Source: an uncultured Porphyromonadaceae bacterium
GTDB taxonomy: Bacteria; Bacteroidota; Bacteroidia; Bacteroidales; Muribaculaceae
Reading direction: 5' to 3'
DNA: 64,000 bases
NCBI GenBank assembly: GCA_902461565.1
Contig: CABPYL010000004.1
Location: 1 to 64,000 of the forward strand
The notes below the pieces were generated by a model that saw nothing but the letters and a program-made list of their open reading frames with translations, ran no database searches and was not told the DNA's origin. The first letter of the stretch is position 1. Each line of letters opens with the position of its first letter. The position numbers and the translations under genes are program-made. This document shows, one piece after another, positions 28,995-37,608 of the stretch.

Positions 28995-29002
28995 CAAAGA
29001 TA
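28995..29002 (-). promoter_or_regulatory. -7 element of the NACHT operon
   Basis: TATCTTTG on the minus strand, 26 bases before the NACHT start, so the leader is about 20 bases. It lies in the 54-base gap after dtd, giving the operon independent transcription. No clear -33 element is present, which may mean low or activator-dependent expression. Confidence 0.5.
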
Positions 29003-29022
29003 GCTATTGTTAGCAGATTATG

Positions 29023-29475
29023 CTATTCGCGCAGGCGGGAATCGATTATTATTGTTACCGGGCCGTCGTTGACGAGCTCTACCTGCATGTCGGCGCCGAA
29101 AACTCCGGTAGGCACTGGGCGCCCCAGGCGCTGATGCACCATTTCGGTATACGCTTCGTAGAGTTGCGTGGCAAGTTCGTGTCCGGCAGCTCGTATGTAG
29201 CTCGGACGGTTGCCTTTACGGGTCGAGGCTGTGAGAGTGAACTGGCTGATGGACAGCACATCCCCGCCGGCGTCGGCAACCGAGCGGTTCATGACGCCAT
29301 TCTCATCATCAAAAATTCGCAGGACTACCGTTTTGTCGGCAAGCCATCTGGCATCGTCGGGCGTGTCGCCGTTTTCTACGCCCACAAGCACCATAAGGCC
29401 GTGGCCGATGCTGCCGTGGACTTCGCCTGCGATGCTTACCGACGCGCGTTTCACACGCTGTATCACTATTCTCAT
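29023..29475 (-). CDS. dtd: D-aminoacyl-tRNA deacylase
   Basis: A 150-residue enzyme that hydrolyses D-amino acids from tRNA in the cytoplasm. The signature SQFTL (77-81) and the Gly-cisPro motif NDGPVT (136-141) are both present, and length is normal. The ATG giving MRIVIQRVKRASVSI is chosen; upstream in-frame codons lie in the promoter region and are not conserved family sequence. It has its own -7 element and is followed, on the same strand, by the NACHT operon with a separate promoter. Confidence 0.94.
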   Translation of the reverse strand: MRIVIQRVKRASVSIAGEVHGSIGHGLMVLVGVENGDTPDDARWLADKTVVLRIFDDENGVMNRSVADAGGDVLSISQFTLTASTRKGNRPSYIRAAGHELATQLYEAYTEMVHQRLGRPVPTGVFGADMQVELVNDGPVTIIIDSRLRE

Positions 29476-29512
29476 ATCATTTCGTTTTGTCTGGTTTTTA
29501 TGCAAATATAGT

Positions 29513-29520
29513 GAACTCCG
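29513..29520 (-). promoter_or_regulatory. -7 element of dtd
   Basis: TATATTTG on the minus strand, predicting a leader of about 31 bases before dtd. It lies just downstream of the terminator of the GH125 operon. Confidence 0.55.
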
Positions 29521-29543
29521 GCGAAAAATAATAGAACCATGCC

Positions 29544-29583
29544 GAAAAACACAAAGCCCCGACAGTTTCGGCACTGTCGGGGC
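29544..29583 (-). terminator. Rho-independent terminator after GH125
   Basis: An 11-bp perfect stem (GCCCCGACAGT at 29556-29566 with its complement at 29573-29583) and a six-base loop. On the minus strand it is followed by TTTGTGTTTTT. It ends the minus-strand SusC/SusD operon. Confidence 0.88.
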
Positions 29584-29604
29584 GTGGATTCAGCGTAGTA
29601 TGGT

Positions 29605-31098
29605 TTATCGGCTGGTGGCCATATCGGTTGTGTTGCCTGCTGTGATAGAGTTGAGCAGGTCGATTTTGCCGTCTTCCACAAGCTTCACAATCAGTTCGCC
29701 GAACAAGGTGTTCTGCCATGCGAACCACGGGCGGGTGAATTTGTTTGCGTCGTCCACATTGAACGATTCGTGTATAAAGCCGGTTTCGGCATCGGTATTC
29801 AGGAGCATTGTGATGCAGTCGCGGATTTCGTTGTCGTCGGTGGATGTGAACGCCTTCATCATTATGCTCATTGGCCATGCCATATCGTAGCCTATATGAG
29901 GGCCGCCTATGCCTTCTCCTGCATTACCTCTGAAGAAGTAGGGATTGCTTTCGCTCCATACAAAGCGGCGGGTGTTTAGGTACACGGGATCGTCGATGTC
30001 CACATCGCCGAGGTAGGGCATTGCAAGCAGGCTTGGCACATTGGCGTCGTCCATAAGGTGTTTGTTGCCGAATCCGTCTACCTCGAAGGCGTAGATGGGC
30101 CCGAATTCGGGATGATTGTAAACGGCGTGCTGTTTCAGTGCATCGGCAACCTCGTTGGCGAGAGTGTTACATTTGGTAGCCAATTCCTTATTGCCATTTA
30201 CGGTCTCGAGAATCTCGGCAGCCTTGCGCAGCGATGTAACAGCGAAGAAATTCGACGGAATAAGATACTGGAAAGTTGTGGCGTCGTCGCTTGGGCGGAA
30301 GCACGAAACTATAAGACCGCAGCCGCTCACCGGAGCGCCCCAGCCGTCGTTGTTGAGGGTATCGAGGGCACGGTCGGTCTTGCGGCGGAAGCGGTAGGGG
30401 CCTTTGTCGCCGTTTTTGCGTTGCTGTGCGATGAACGTATTGTAGATATTGTTTATCGCGGCAAGCCATTCGCCGTCGAAAACCGAGTTGTCGCCTGTCT
30501 TTTTCCAGTACGCGTATGCCAGTCGGATAGGGTAGCAGAACGAGTCGATTTCCCATTTGCGTTCGTGCACGTCGGGAATCATGTCGGTGAAGTCGCTCAT
30601 CCATTCGCCTCCTGTGGGGCCGTCGTTGAAAGCATTGGCGTAAGGATCGAGGTTGATGCACTTGAACTGGCGTCGGATAACGCCCTCCACCATGTTCTTG
30701 AGTTCGGGATCGCTGTTTACAAGCTGCACGTACGGCCACACCTGTGCACCGGAGTCGCGGAGCCACATGGCGTGGATGTCGCCGGTGTATACAAATGTAT
30801 CGTTCTTGCCGTTCTCGTCTTTGCGGAAGTGGACGGTGGTGTCGACAGTGTTGGGGAAACAGTTTTCGAACATCCAAGCCAGTTTGGCATTTTTGAGCTG
30901 TTTCTTAATCTCTTTTATTTTCTTTTCCACCGCCTTCGATCTGAACAGTCTCTGCGAAGGTTCCGGGCGGTTTGTACGGGTGTAGCGGGTGCCGGCAATG
31001 GTGGTATTGTCCGGCGCACATTCCGGTGCTGCCGAGGCGATTATTGTTCCGCATCCCAGAATAGCCGAGAGTGCCGCTATATAGATTCGTTTTGTCAT
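29605..31098 (-). CDS. Glycoside hydrolase family 125 exo-alpha-mannosidase
   Basis: A 497-residue exported enzyme of the GH125 (former DUF1237) family, metal-independent exo-alpha-1,6-mannosidases. The signal peptide spans about 1-23 (cleavage near ASAA). Family segments include TGDIHAMWLRDSGAQVWPYV, DPYANAFNDGPTGGEW, WEIDSFCYPIRLAY and AMPYLGDVDIDDPVY. Length is typical. It probably trims alpha-1,6-mannose ends in the periplasm. It is the last gene of the minus-strand arm, separated from the upstream lipoprotein gene by a strong GC-rich hairpin and followed by a terminator. Confidence 0.92.
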   Translation of the reverse strand: MTKRIYIAALSAILGCGTIIASAAPECAPDNTTIAGTRYTRTNRPEPSQRLFRSKAVEKKIKEIKKQLKNAKLAWMFENCFPNTVDTTVHFRKDENGKNDTFVYTGDIHAMWLRDSGAQVWPYVQLVNSDPELKNMVEGVIRRQFKCINLDPYANAFNDGPTGGEWMSDFTDMIPDVHERKWEIDSFCYPIRLAYAYWKKTGDNSVFDGEWLAAINNIYNTFIAQQRKNGDKGPYRFRRKTDRALDTLNNDGWGAPVSGCGLIVSCFRPSDDATTFQYLIPSNFFAVTSLRKAAEILETVNGNKELATKCNTLANEVADALKQHAVYNHPEFGPIYAFEVDGFGNKHLMDDANVPSLLAMPYLGDVDIDDPVYLNTRRFVWSESNPYFFRGNAGEGIGGPHIGYDMAWPMSIMMKAFTSTDDNEIRDCITMLLNTDAETGFIHESFNVDDANKFTRPWFAWQNTLFGELIVKLVEDGKIDLLNSITAGNTTDMATSR

Positions 31099-31143
31099 TG
31101 ATATAGGTTGTCTATTGGAAATTAGTGCTGTGTAATGCCGGCA

Positions 31144-31176
31144 CGTCGGCCGACGCCATAAAGGCGGCGGCCGACG
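31144..31176 (-). other. Strong GC-rich hairpin between lipoprotein gene and GH125
   Basis: A 14-bp stem with one mismatch (31144-31157 against 31163-31176) and an ATAAA loop. No T-run follows on either strand, so it is not a standard terminator. It may stabilise the upstream SusC/SusD mRNA segment or lower read-through into GH125. Confidence 0.6.
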
Positions 31177-31210
31177 CGGCGGTTGTTATAAGTAGGTTTG
31201 TCATTTCGGC

Positions 31211-32263
31211 TTATTCGAAGGAGATCTGGTCCTCTTCGGGCATCTGGGTGTTGAGCTTGCGTTCCATTGCAAGTGTACCCACAACGTTGTAGGTGATTTC
31301 AGAGCCTGGTGCCGACATATAGTCGGTGAAGGTATAGTCGATGTCGTTGATAATGACAGTGCGGCGCATTATATAGCTCTGTACTTCGTCGTCCTGCTCG
31401 AGGATAGTGAATTTGGCGGCTTTGTTCTGCGAGAATTTCATGTCGGGGTTATCGCAGGAGAAGGTAACGTCGCCGCGTTTGCCGTCAGATGTTGTGGGAA
31501 CGAAGGTGGCATAAATTTTGAAGTTTCTGCGCAGCTGGCTGTCCTCGTCGAAGGAGCCGGCATAGAAGAACACCGTGTTTGCGTTCACTACATACGTCTG
31601 CACCGTTGTCATTGCGCCCGGCTCGGTATCGGTAACGCCGCCGGAAACGATGTAGAACTTAAGGTTGCCGGCCTGGTATATGCCTGAATAAGTAGTGAAC
31701 GGCAGCACGCGCAGCATGGCGGTGGCATAGTTCTTGCGTGGATTGCGTTGATAGCCGTCGCCCGGAGCTACTGTAAGGGGTAGTACATAGCGTTCGGCCA
31801 GGTCGATGCCATTGAAGTGGAAACGGACGCGCAGAAGCGATTTATTGTCACCGCCCTTGATGGCGATTGTCGTGGGTACATCGGCGTAATCCCACATGTC
31901 GTTGTACCACAGGTCGGTGCGGGTGCTGAAGCGCTCGTTGTTGAGTATGGGAAGAGTATCGGAATGGGCGATGTTGACGTTGATGTCGTAGGGGTTGTTG
32001 GTGGAACCGCTGACAAGGACCGGGAGGTCGTAGTGCGATTCGCCTTCGTTGCCGTAGAGTGGCGTGCCGTCTTCATTGCTGCGGGTAAAGGGCACGTAAA
32101 CGGTGGTTACTCCCACATTGCTGCCTTCGGTGGCCAGGGGGGCTTTGAAGCTCACGTAGTGCTCGTACTGTTCATCTTCCCAGTCGTTGTTGCAGGAAGT
32201 GGTTGCAACGGCGATAGCGCTTGCAGCGAGCAGGGCCGGTATGTATAATAATGTCTTGGACAT
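31211..32263 (-). CDS. DUF1735/DUF4973-type surface lipoprotein
   Basis: A 350-residue lipoprotein with signal segment 1-23 and lipobox Cys24 in ATTSCNNDWEDE. The acidic residues after the Cys suggest surface exposure. An N-terminal DUF1735-like beta domain (VTTVYVPFTRSN) is followed by a C-terminal region around TYSGIYQAGNLKFYI and onward that resembles DUF4973. Proteins of this type accompany SusC/SusD pairs and probably bind glycan on the cell surface, although direct evidence for the family is limited. It starts 24 bases after susD in the same operon. Confidence 0.78.
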   Translation of the reverse strand: MSKTLLYIPALLAASAIAVATTSCNNDWEDEQYEHYVSFKAPLATEGSNVGVTTVYVPFTRSNEDGTPLYGNEGESHYDLPVLVSGSTNNPYDINVNIAHSDTLPILNNERFSTRTDLWYNDMWDYADVPTTIAIKGGDNKSLLRVRFHFNGIDLAERYVLPLTVAPGDGYQRNPRKNYATAMLRVLPFTTYSGIYQAGNLKFYIVSGGVTDTEPGAMTTVQTYVVNANTVFFYAGSFDEDSQLRRNFKIYATFVPTTSDGKRGDVTFSCDNPDMKFSQNKAAKFTILEQDDEVQSYIMRRTVIINDIDYTFTDYMSAPGSEITYNVVGTLAMERKLNTQMPEEDQISFE

Positions 32264-32287
32264 ATTGCTGTCGGGATTATATGGTGA

Positions 32288-34462
32288 TTAATCGAAATAT
32301 TTCCATCCGGGGTTCTGTACCAGCAGACGGTTACGTTTTAGCTCGTCGAAGCTTATGGGCCAGAAATACATCTTGTCGGAGAACACGGTGGGAAGATTGT
32401 ATACGGGTACGATTTTCTGGAATTCGTCCTGCTGTTTTGCTGTCATGAGCACGTTGCAGCCGTATACTGTCTTGGATTCTTCCACAGGAGCGTCCATCCA
32501 GCGGCGCAGGTCGTAGTAGCGCTTGCCTTCGGCGAGGAACTCAATCATACGCTCGCGTTTGATTTTGGCACGGAGTGCGTTCTGGTCGCCGTACTCGGCA
32601 GATGTGTAGTCGGGTATGCCGGCGCGGATGCGAACGGGACGGATACCGCGCTTGATTTCATTGATATCGCGCGATACGGTGTACACCTGCGAGCCATCCC
32701 AAGAGGGAACAGTATAGCTGCCGGATAGTTCGTTCAAGGCTTCGGCGTACATCAGCAGGATGTCGGCATAGCGGATTGCCGGTTCCCATTTCTGTTTGAT
32801 GTTGTTGTAGTCTTCGCCGTTGCGGACCGAACGCCAGTCGGAAGGATTGACATATTTCTTGCATCCGATACCGGTGCGCAGGTAGTAGCAGCTGTTTGTA
32901 TAACCGTTGTTCTGCACCTCGGCGTTGTCGCCGCTCCCCGATGTTGTTGTACCGCGCCAGTAGTATACCTGCATATAGTGGCTGCTCTTGTCGGGGTTTG
33001 CGTTCCACCAGTACGAACCGTTGAATGCGACCGAAGCATAGAAGCGGGGTTCGCGTTCGGCGTACTGCATCGACACGCCCTGACCTAAAGGAGGATATTT
33101 GGTGTAGGGATATTGGCCGCGGGCGTTGGTAGTCCAACCGGTACGGCGTTCCGAACCGTCGCCGCCGTTCATTTCGCTGTCTTTGCCGGGGCAGTCGGAG
33201 CCGTCTAGCATGTAGTAGGCGTCCACCATCTTCTGTGTGAGGCCGTGGCAGTTGAAGCCGAAGAGCGAGTTAGGCATCTGGTGCGATACAAAGGCGTCTA
33301 TGCCGGTGTGGCGGCTTGTGCCCACGTTGTAGCCGCGGCTGAAGATAATTTCGGAGTTACCGAGGTCGGCCACACCGTTGAAGAAGTCGCGGTACGACAG
33401 GTATGGGTCGATGTCGGCATAGCCTTCCGGCCAGTTTTTTTCGGAGAAATCGCCGTCCTTGTAAGGGGTGATGGTTACGGGGTAGCCGGTGGTACGGTTG
33501 TCTACGCTGTTGATACCTACATGGAAAAGCTCGTAGTTGGAGGGGCATTCGATGACGTCGCGGCATGCTGCAGCGGCGCGTGCCCACTTGGATTCGTCAT
33601 ATTCGAGACCCAGAAGAGGCTTGCCGTCGAAGTCAAGGAACGATTTTGCAAAACCGTCGCTCACGCCGGCTGGATGGTCGCCGTTGGCAAGCTGGCCGTT
33701 AGCGAGCGGGCTGGCAGCATATATATATGCAAGGGCGCGGGTTGCGAGGGCGGCGCCGCGTGTGGGGCGTGCCAGGTTCTCGGAGCTGGTGTTGCCTGTG
33801 AAACGGCTCCATGTCTGGAGTTCGTTGGCGGCCTGAACCATTTCTTCACCGATGAATTCGGCAACTTCCTCGTAAGTGCTGCGGGGAATCGAAAGTTCGC
33901 TGTAGTCGAGGGTGTAGTCGGCACCTTCGTCGGGCATGATGGGTACGGGACCGTAGCGGCGCAGCAACAGCCAGTAATAGTATGCGCGCACGAATCGTGC
34001 CTGGCCTTTCAGGTCCAGAACCTGTTCTTTTGTGAGGGCCGTGTTCAGGTCTACGTTATGGATGAAAACGGATGCCTGATATATGCCTCGGTAGGCGCTG
34101 GTCCAGAAGTTGGAACCGTAGTTTTCGTCGTAGCTGCCCTGTTTGAAGGCATTGTATGATTCCATTGTGTTCCATTTGTTGTCGTAGCGCACGTCGCGGT
34201 CGCCGAAGTAGTAGTCGTCCGAGAAGCAGTGCAGACCCACACCGCCGCTTTCTTTGGTGATTACATCGGCAAGGTCGGTACGCAGGTAGCCGTATGCCTG
34301 AGCAAGCCAGCCGTTTGTCTGGTTTATGTCGGAGAACACCGATTCGATGGTTCGGCGGTCGTCGAAGTACTTGTCCGAATCGAGAACGTCTTCGCATGCC
34401 GTGAGAGCGCCGCAGAGTGCCACGGCCATCACGCCGGCAGATTTGACTATATATTTTTTCAT
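32288..34462 (-). CDS. SusD/RagB-type glycan-binding lipoprotein
   Basis: A 724-residue outer-membrane lipoprotein, longer than the usual 500-600. The signal segment ends in lipobox LTAC with Cys23, followed by EDVLDSDKYFDD. An N-terminal TPR-like part (VFSDINQTNGWLAQAYGYLR, FVRAYYYWLLLRRYGPVPIM) and the C-terminal family segment (RYADILLMYAEALNE, IKRERMIEFLAEGKRYYDLRRW, WPISFDELKRN) are clear. It forms the lid of the SusC transporter and captures oligosaccharide. The ATG at 34462 is chosen over a TTG three codons upstream. It lies 13 bases after susC. Confidence 0.95.
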   Translation of the reverse strand: MKKYIVKSAGVMAVALCGALTACEDVLDSDKYFDDRRTIESVFSDINQTNGWLAQAYGYLRTDLADVITKESGGVGLHCFSDDYYFGDRDVRYDNKWNTMESYNAFKQGSYDENYGSNFWTSAYRGIYQASVFIHNVDLNTALTKEQVLDLKGQARFVRAYYYWLLLRRYGPVPIMPDEGADYTLDYSELSIPRSTYEEVAEFIGEEMVQAANELQTWSRFTGNTSSENLARPTRGAALATRALAYIYAASPLANGQLANGDHPAGVSDGFAKSFLDFDGKPLLGLEYDESKWARAAAACRDVIECPSNYELFHVGINSVDNRTTGYPVTITPYKDGDFSEKNWPEGYADIDPYLSYRDFFNGVADLGNSEIIFSRGYNVGTSRHTGIDAFVSHQMPNSLFGFNCHGLTQKMVDAYYMLDGSDCPGKDSEMNGGDGSERRTGWTTNARGQYPYTKYPPLGQGVSMQYAEREPRFYASVAFNGSYWWNANPDKSSHYMQVYYWRGTTTSGSGDNAEVQNNGYTNSCYYLRTGIGCKKYVNPSDWRSVRNGEDYNNIKQKWEPAIRYADILLMYAEALNELSGSYTVPSWDGSQVYTVSRDINEIKRGIRPVRIRAGIPDYTSAEYGDQNALRAKIKRERMIEFLAEGKRYYDLRRWMDAPVEESKTVYGCNVLMTAKQQDEFQKIVPVYNLPTVFSDKMYFWPISFDELKRNRLLVQNPGWKYFD

Positions 34463-34475
34463 GATTGGCAATTGA

Positions 34476-37400
34476 TTAGAGATTGATTTGAATACCTGCG
34501 GTGAAGGAGCGGGTGATAGGATATGCTTCGCCGTCGCTGCTGCCCATTTCGGGATCCCACAGCTTGAAGCTGCTCCATGTCAGCACATTCGTGCCCTGGA
34601 GATATACGCGGAAGTTTTCGAGGTGGAGTGTGTTGAGCACGCCCTGGGGCAACGAATAACCGATCTCGAGGTTTTTAAGGCGGAGATAGCTTACATCGCG
34701 CATCCAGTACGACGAGGCGCGGTAATTGTTATGTCCGGCGTTATTCTCGCACAGCACCATGCGGGGGTAGCTTGCGTTGGGGTTTTCGTTGGCGGGGATA
34801 CCGAGAGTGGCGGCTGTCTCTTTGTCCACCCAGCGGTCCTCTACGAGGTCGCTGAGAATCTGACCGTAGCGGTCCTGGCTGAAAGCCCATACGGTTTTTC
34901 CGTTCATGAGCATACTGGATTTACCGGTTCCCTGGAAGTGTACGTTGAAGTCGAAGCCTTTCCAGTTGAGCGATGCGCCGAGGCCGTATACAAGATTGGG
35001 AGTGGTTGTGGCGCCGATAGCTACTTCGTCGTTGCCGTCGACAATACCGTCGCCGTTAACGTCGCGGTACTTGATATCGCCGGGCTGCACATCACCGAAC
35101 ATCTGTTTGGGCGAGTTGCGGATGTCGTCATAGTCGGCGAAGAGACCTTCGGCAACGAGGCCGCGCAGCTGGTTCACGCGATAGCCGGTCTGGTACTGGT
35201 AGGGATATACGTTGTTCTCCACGTCGTAGTTGAGAATGGTGTTCTTGCTGTAGGTAAGGTTACCGCGAACTGTAAGGTTTGTCTCGCCGAAGCGGTTTTC
35301 GAAGCGGAAGTTACCGTCGACACCTTCTTGCTTGACAGCGCCCACGTTGGCCGAGGGAGCCTGCTCCAGACCGAGGTATCCGGGAAGGAAGTTTCGCTGC
35401 ATATAGATGCCTGTACGTTTTTCGTGGAAGTAGTCGGCGGTGAGGGAGAAGCGGTTGTTGAAAAGCGAGATATCGATACCGACGTCCTGCTTGGTGGCAA
35501 CTTCCCAGGTTACGTTTCTGGACGCGAGAGAGGCGTAGTGTACACCGTGCATGTATTCGGGACGAGTGGGCGAGCCCACTGTACCGAAGTTGTAGATATT
35601 GTCGCCGGAGTAGTCGATAGTGTACAGGTAGGGGAAGCGGTCGTTCATTCGGTCGTTACCTACACGGCCCCAGGAGTAGCGGATCTTGAGCATGTTGAGC
35701 CAGCGCACCGGCTCCATGAATTTCTCGCCTGTGATGTTCCATGCGCCCGAAACGGCGGGGAAGAAGCCGAAGCGGTGTCCGTCGGCAAAGTTTTCGGAGC
35801 CGTTGTAGCCGAAGTTGAAATCGACGAAGTATCTGGAATCCCAGTTATAGTAGACCTGTCCTGCGAGTGCCATGTTCTTGCGGGCCACGCCGTTTTTGAT
35901 GTCTTCGCCGATGTTCTGGGTAGCAATACTGTTGTCGTAGGTATACTTCAGGTTGGCACCTGTGTTGTTCTTGCCGAAGGAGCGGTTATAGCTCAGCAGA
36001 AGGTCGAGGAAGATACGGCGCGAGCCGTCGTTGCCTGAGCTCTGGTGCATGTCCACCTTATCTTTGATTTTGTCGAAGATGATTTCGCCGGTATCTTTGT
36101 CGCGGCCGTTGGCATACCAGCGCTCGGGCTGCTGCGAGTGGTTGATGTAGTTGTAGTTGTAAGTATCGTAGCCGAAGCGGCCGATGAATTTAAGGCCCTG
36201 GGTGATGAATTTTAGGTCCTGTTCAAGCGATACGTTGTTCTGCAGGTTGTTGTTCCATTCCTGGTTATAGCCCGTCTGGGTTGTCATTACCCAGGGATTG
36301 GTGCGGAGGTCATCTCGGCCCATATTAATCATGGGCACGTAGCCGTTGGAGTACATGATAGGCGTCAGGATTGCGTTGTAGCCGAAAAGCGAGTTCCATG
36401 TGTCGTTGTCGCCCATACCCGGCGAATTACGCAGCGAGAGGTCGCCCGATGTGCCCAGACGCAGAAGGGTGGTGGACGTGAGGTCGATGTCGACGTTCAG
36501 TCGGTAGTTCCAGCGGTTGTAGTTGGCGTTGGTGTTGTACTTGTCGCGCAGAGTGGCGTCGGTTTTGTACATACCCTCGTCGTTTACGTAGGAGATAGAG
36601 GCGTAGTAGCGCACCGTGTTGCCGCCGCCGCTCAGGTTGACGTTGGCGCGGTAGCTCATGGCGCCGTCTTTGAGGATAAGGTCTTTCCAGTCTACGTTGG
36701 GATACAGATCGGGGTCCAGACCGGTACGGAACAGCTCGAGTTCGGCCGGAGAGTAATACTGGCCGCGGCTGCGGGTGATATAGGCCTCGTTGAGCAGGTT
36801 GGCATATGTGATACCGTCTACAAACTCGGGCGTTTTGGTACGCGTGTTGTAGGAACTTTCGAATTTGGCGTTCACTTTCACCTTGCCGGCTTTACCGTGC
36901 TTGGTTGTGATAAGAACCACGCCGTTTGCACCCTTGGAACCGTAGATAGCCGTTGCCGACGCGTCCTTCAGCACCGTGAATGTTTCGATATCCTCGATGT
37001 TGAGGTCATCAATGCTCTCGCGCTCGAAACCGTCGACAAGAATATACGCGCTTGCTCCGGCGCCGAAGGTGGAGATACCGCGGATCCAGAATTCGGAACG
37101 GTTCTTACCGGGCTGTCCGGAAGTCTGCATTGCAATCACGCCGGGAACGTTACCGGCAAGGGCATTGGACAGGTTGGAGGAATTGTAGTGTTTCATGTCC
37201 ACAACATCCACATTGGTAACGGCACCGGTAAGTGTTATTTTTTTACGGCTGCCCATACCTGTAACGACCACTTCGTTGAGAGCGTTGGGTACTTCCTCGA
37301 GTTTGATTTCATTGTTGTTTCGTGCGAGGCCGCGCACGGGCAGCTCCGCATTCTGCATACCCACGTAGGATACTACGAGGAATTTGCAGTTGTCCGGTAT

Positions 37401-37586
37401 GTCGATGGAGAAATTGCCGTCGATGTCGGTTACCACGCCCACCTTGGCGTCCTTTGCAATGACCGAAGCGCCGATAAGCGGTTCTCCGTCGGCTGCGCTG
37501 ATAACGGTACCGGTATATACTTTGGCTGTCGCCGAGGCTGCGGTAAGCGCTGCTGCGGCTAAAAGCACTGATATTCGCTGTTTCAT
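34476..37586 (-). CDS. SusC/RagA-type TonB-dependent oligosaccharide transporter
   Basis: A 1036-residue outer-membrane importer. It has a signal peptide (1-21), a carboxypeptidase-like regulatory domain (about 22-100: GTVISAADGEPLIGASV, VTDIDGNFSI) and a TonB-box-like NEVVVTGMG. The plug domain follows (SNALAGNVPGVIAMQTSGQPG, WIRGISTFGAGASAYILVDGF, VLKDASATAIYGSKGANGVVLITTK), then a 22-strand-type barrel ending in FTAGIQINL. Length is typical. With the adjacent SusD lid it imports a large glycan fragment using TonB energy. It is the second gene of the minus-strand operon, 22 bases after the IPT/TIG lipoprotein gene. Confidence 0.96.
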   Translation of the reverse strand: MKQRISVLLAAAALTAASATAKVYTGTVISAADGEPLIGASVIAKDAKVGVVTDIDGNFSIDIPDNCKFLVVSYVGMQNAELPVRGLARNNNEIKLEEVPNALNEVVVTGMGSRKKITLTGAVTNVDVVDMKHYNSSNLSNALAGNVPGVIAMQTSGQPGKNRSEFWIRGISTFGAGASAYILVDGFERESIDDLNIEDIETFTVLKDASATAIYGSKGANGVVLITTKHGKAGKVKVNAKFESSYNTRTKTPEFVDGITYANLLNEAYITRSRGQYYSPAELELFRTGLDPDLYPNVDWKDLILKDGAMSYRANVNLSGGGNTVRYYASISYVNDEGMYKTDATLRDKYNTNANYNRWNYRLNVDIDLTSTTLLRLGTSGDLSLRNSPGMGDNDTWNSLFGYNAILTPIMYSNGYVPMINMGRDDLRTNPWVMTTQTGYNQEWNNNLQNNVSLEQDLKFITQGLKFIGRFGYDTYNYNYINHSQQPERWYANGRDKDTGEIIFDKIKDKVDMHQSSGNDGSRRIFLDLLLSYNRSFGKNNTGANLKYTYDNSIATQNIGEDIKNGVARKNMALAGQVYYNWDSRYFVDFNFGYNGSENFADGHRFGFFPAVSGAWNITGEKFMEPVRWLNMLKIRYSWGRVGNDRMNDRFPYLYTIDYSGDNIYNFGTVGSPTRPEYMHGVHYASLASRNVTWEVATKQDVGIDISLFNNRFSLTADYFHEKRTGIYMQRNFLPGYLGLEQAPSANVGAVKQEGVDGNFRFENRFGETNLTVRGNLTYSKNTILNYDVENNVYPYQYQTGYRVNQLRGLVAEGLFADYDDIRNSPKQMFGDVQPGDIKYRDVNGDGIVDGNDEVAIGATTTPNLVYGLGASLNWKGFDFNVHFQGTGKSSMLMNGKTVWAFSQDRYGQILSDLVEDRWVDKETAATLGIPANENPNASYPRMVLCENNAGHNNYRASSYWMRDVSYLRLKNLEIGYSLPQGVLNTLHLENFRVYLQGTNVLTWSSFKLWDPEMGSSDGEAYPITRSFTAGIQINL

Positions 37587-37608
37587 TTGCTGAATGTTTT
37601 TTTGTTAG

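Noticed and set aside
34488..36038. 516-codon open frame on the plus strand opposite SusC
   Set aside because: It is exactly antisense to the well-supported SusC gene and has the Val/Ala/Gly-rich composition expected of a mirror frame, with no motif, signal peptide or promoter.
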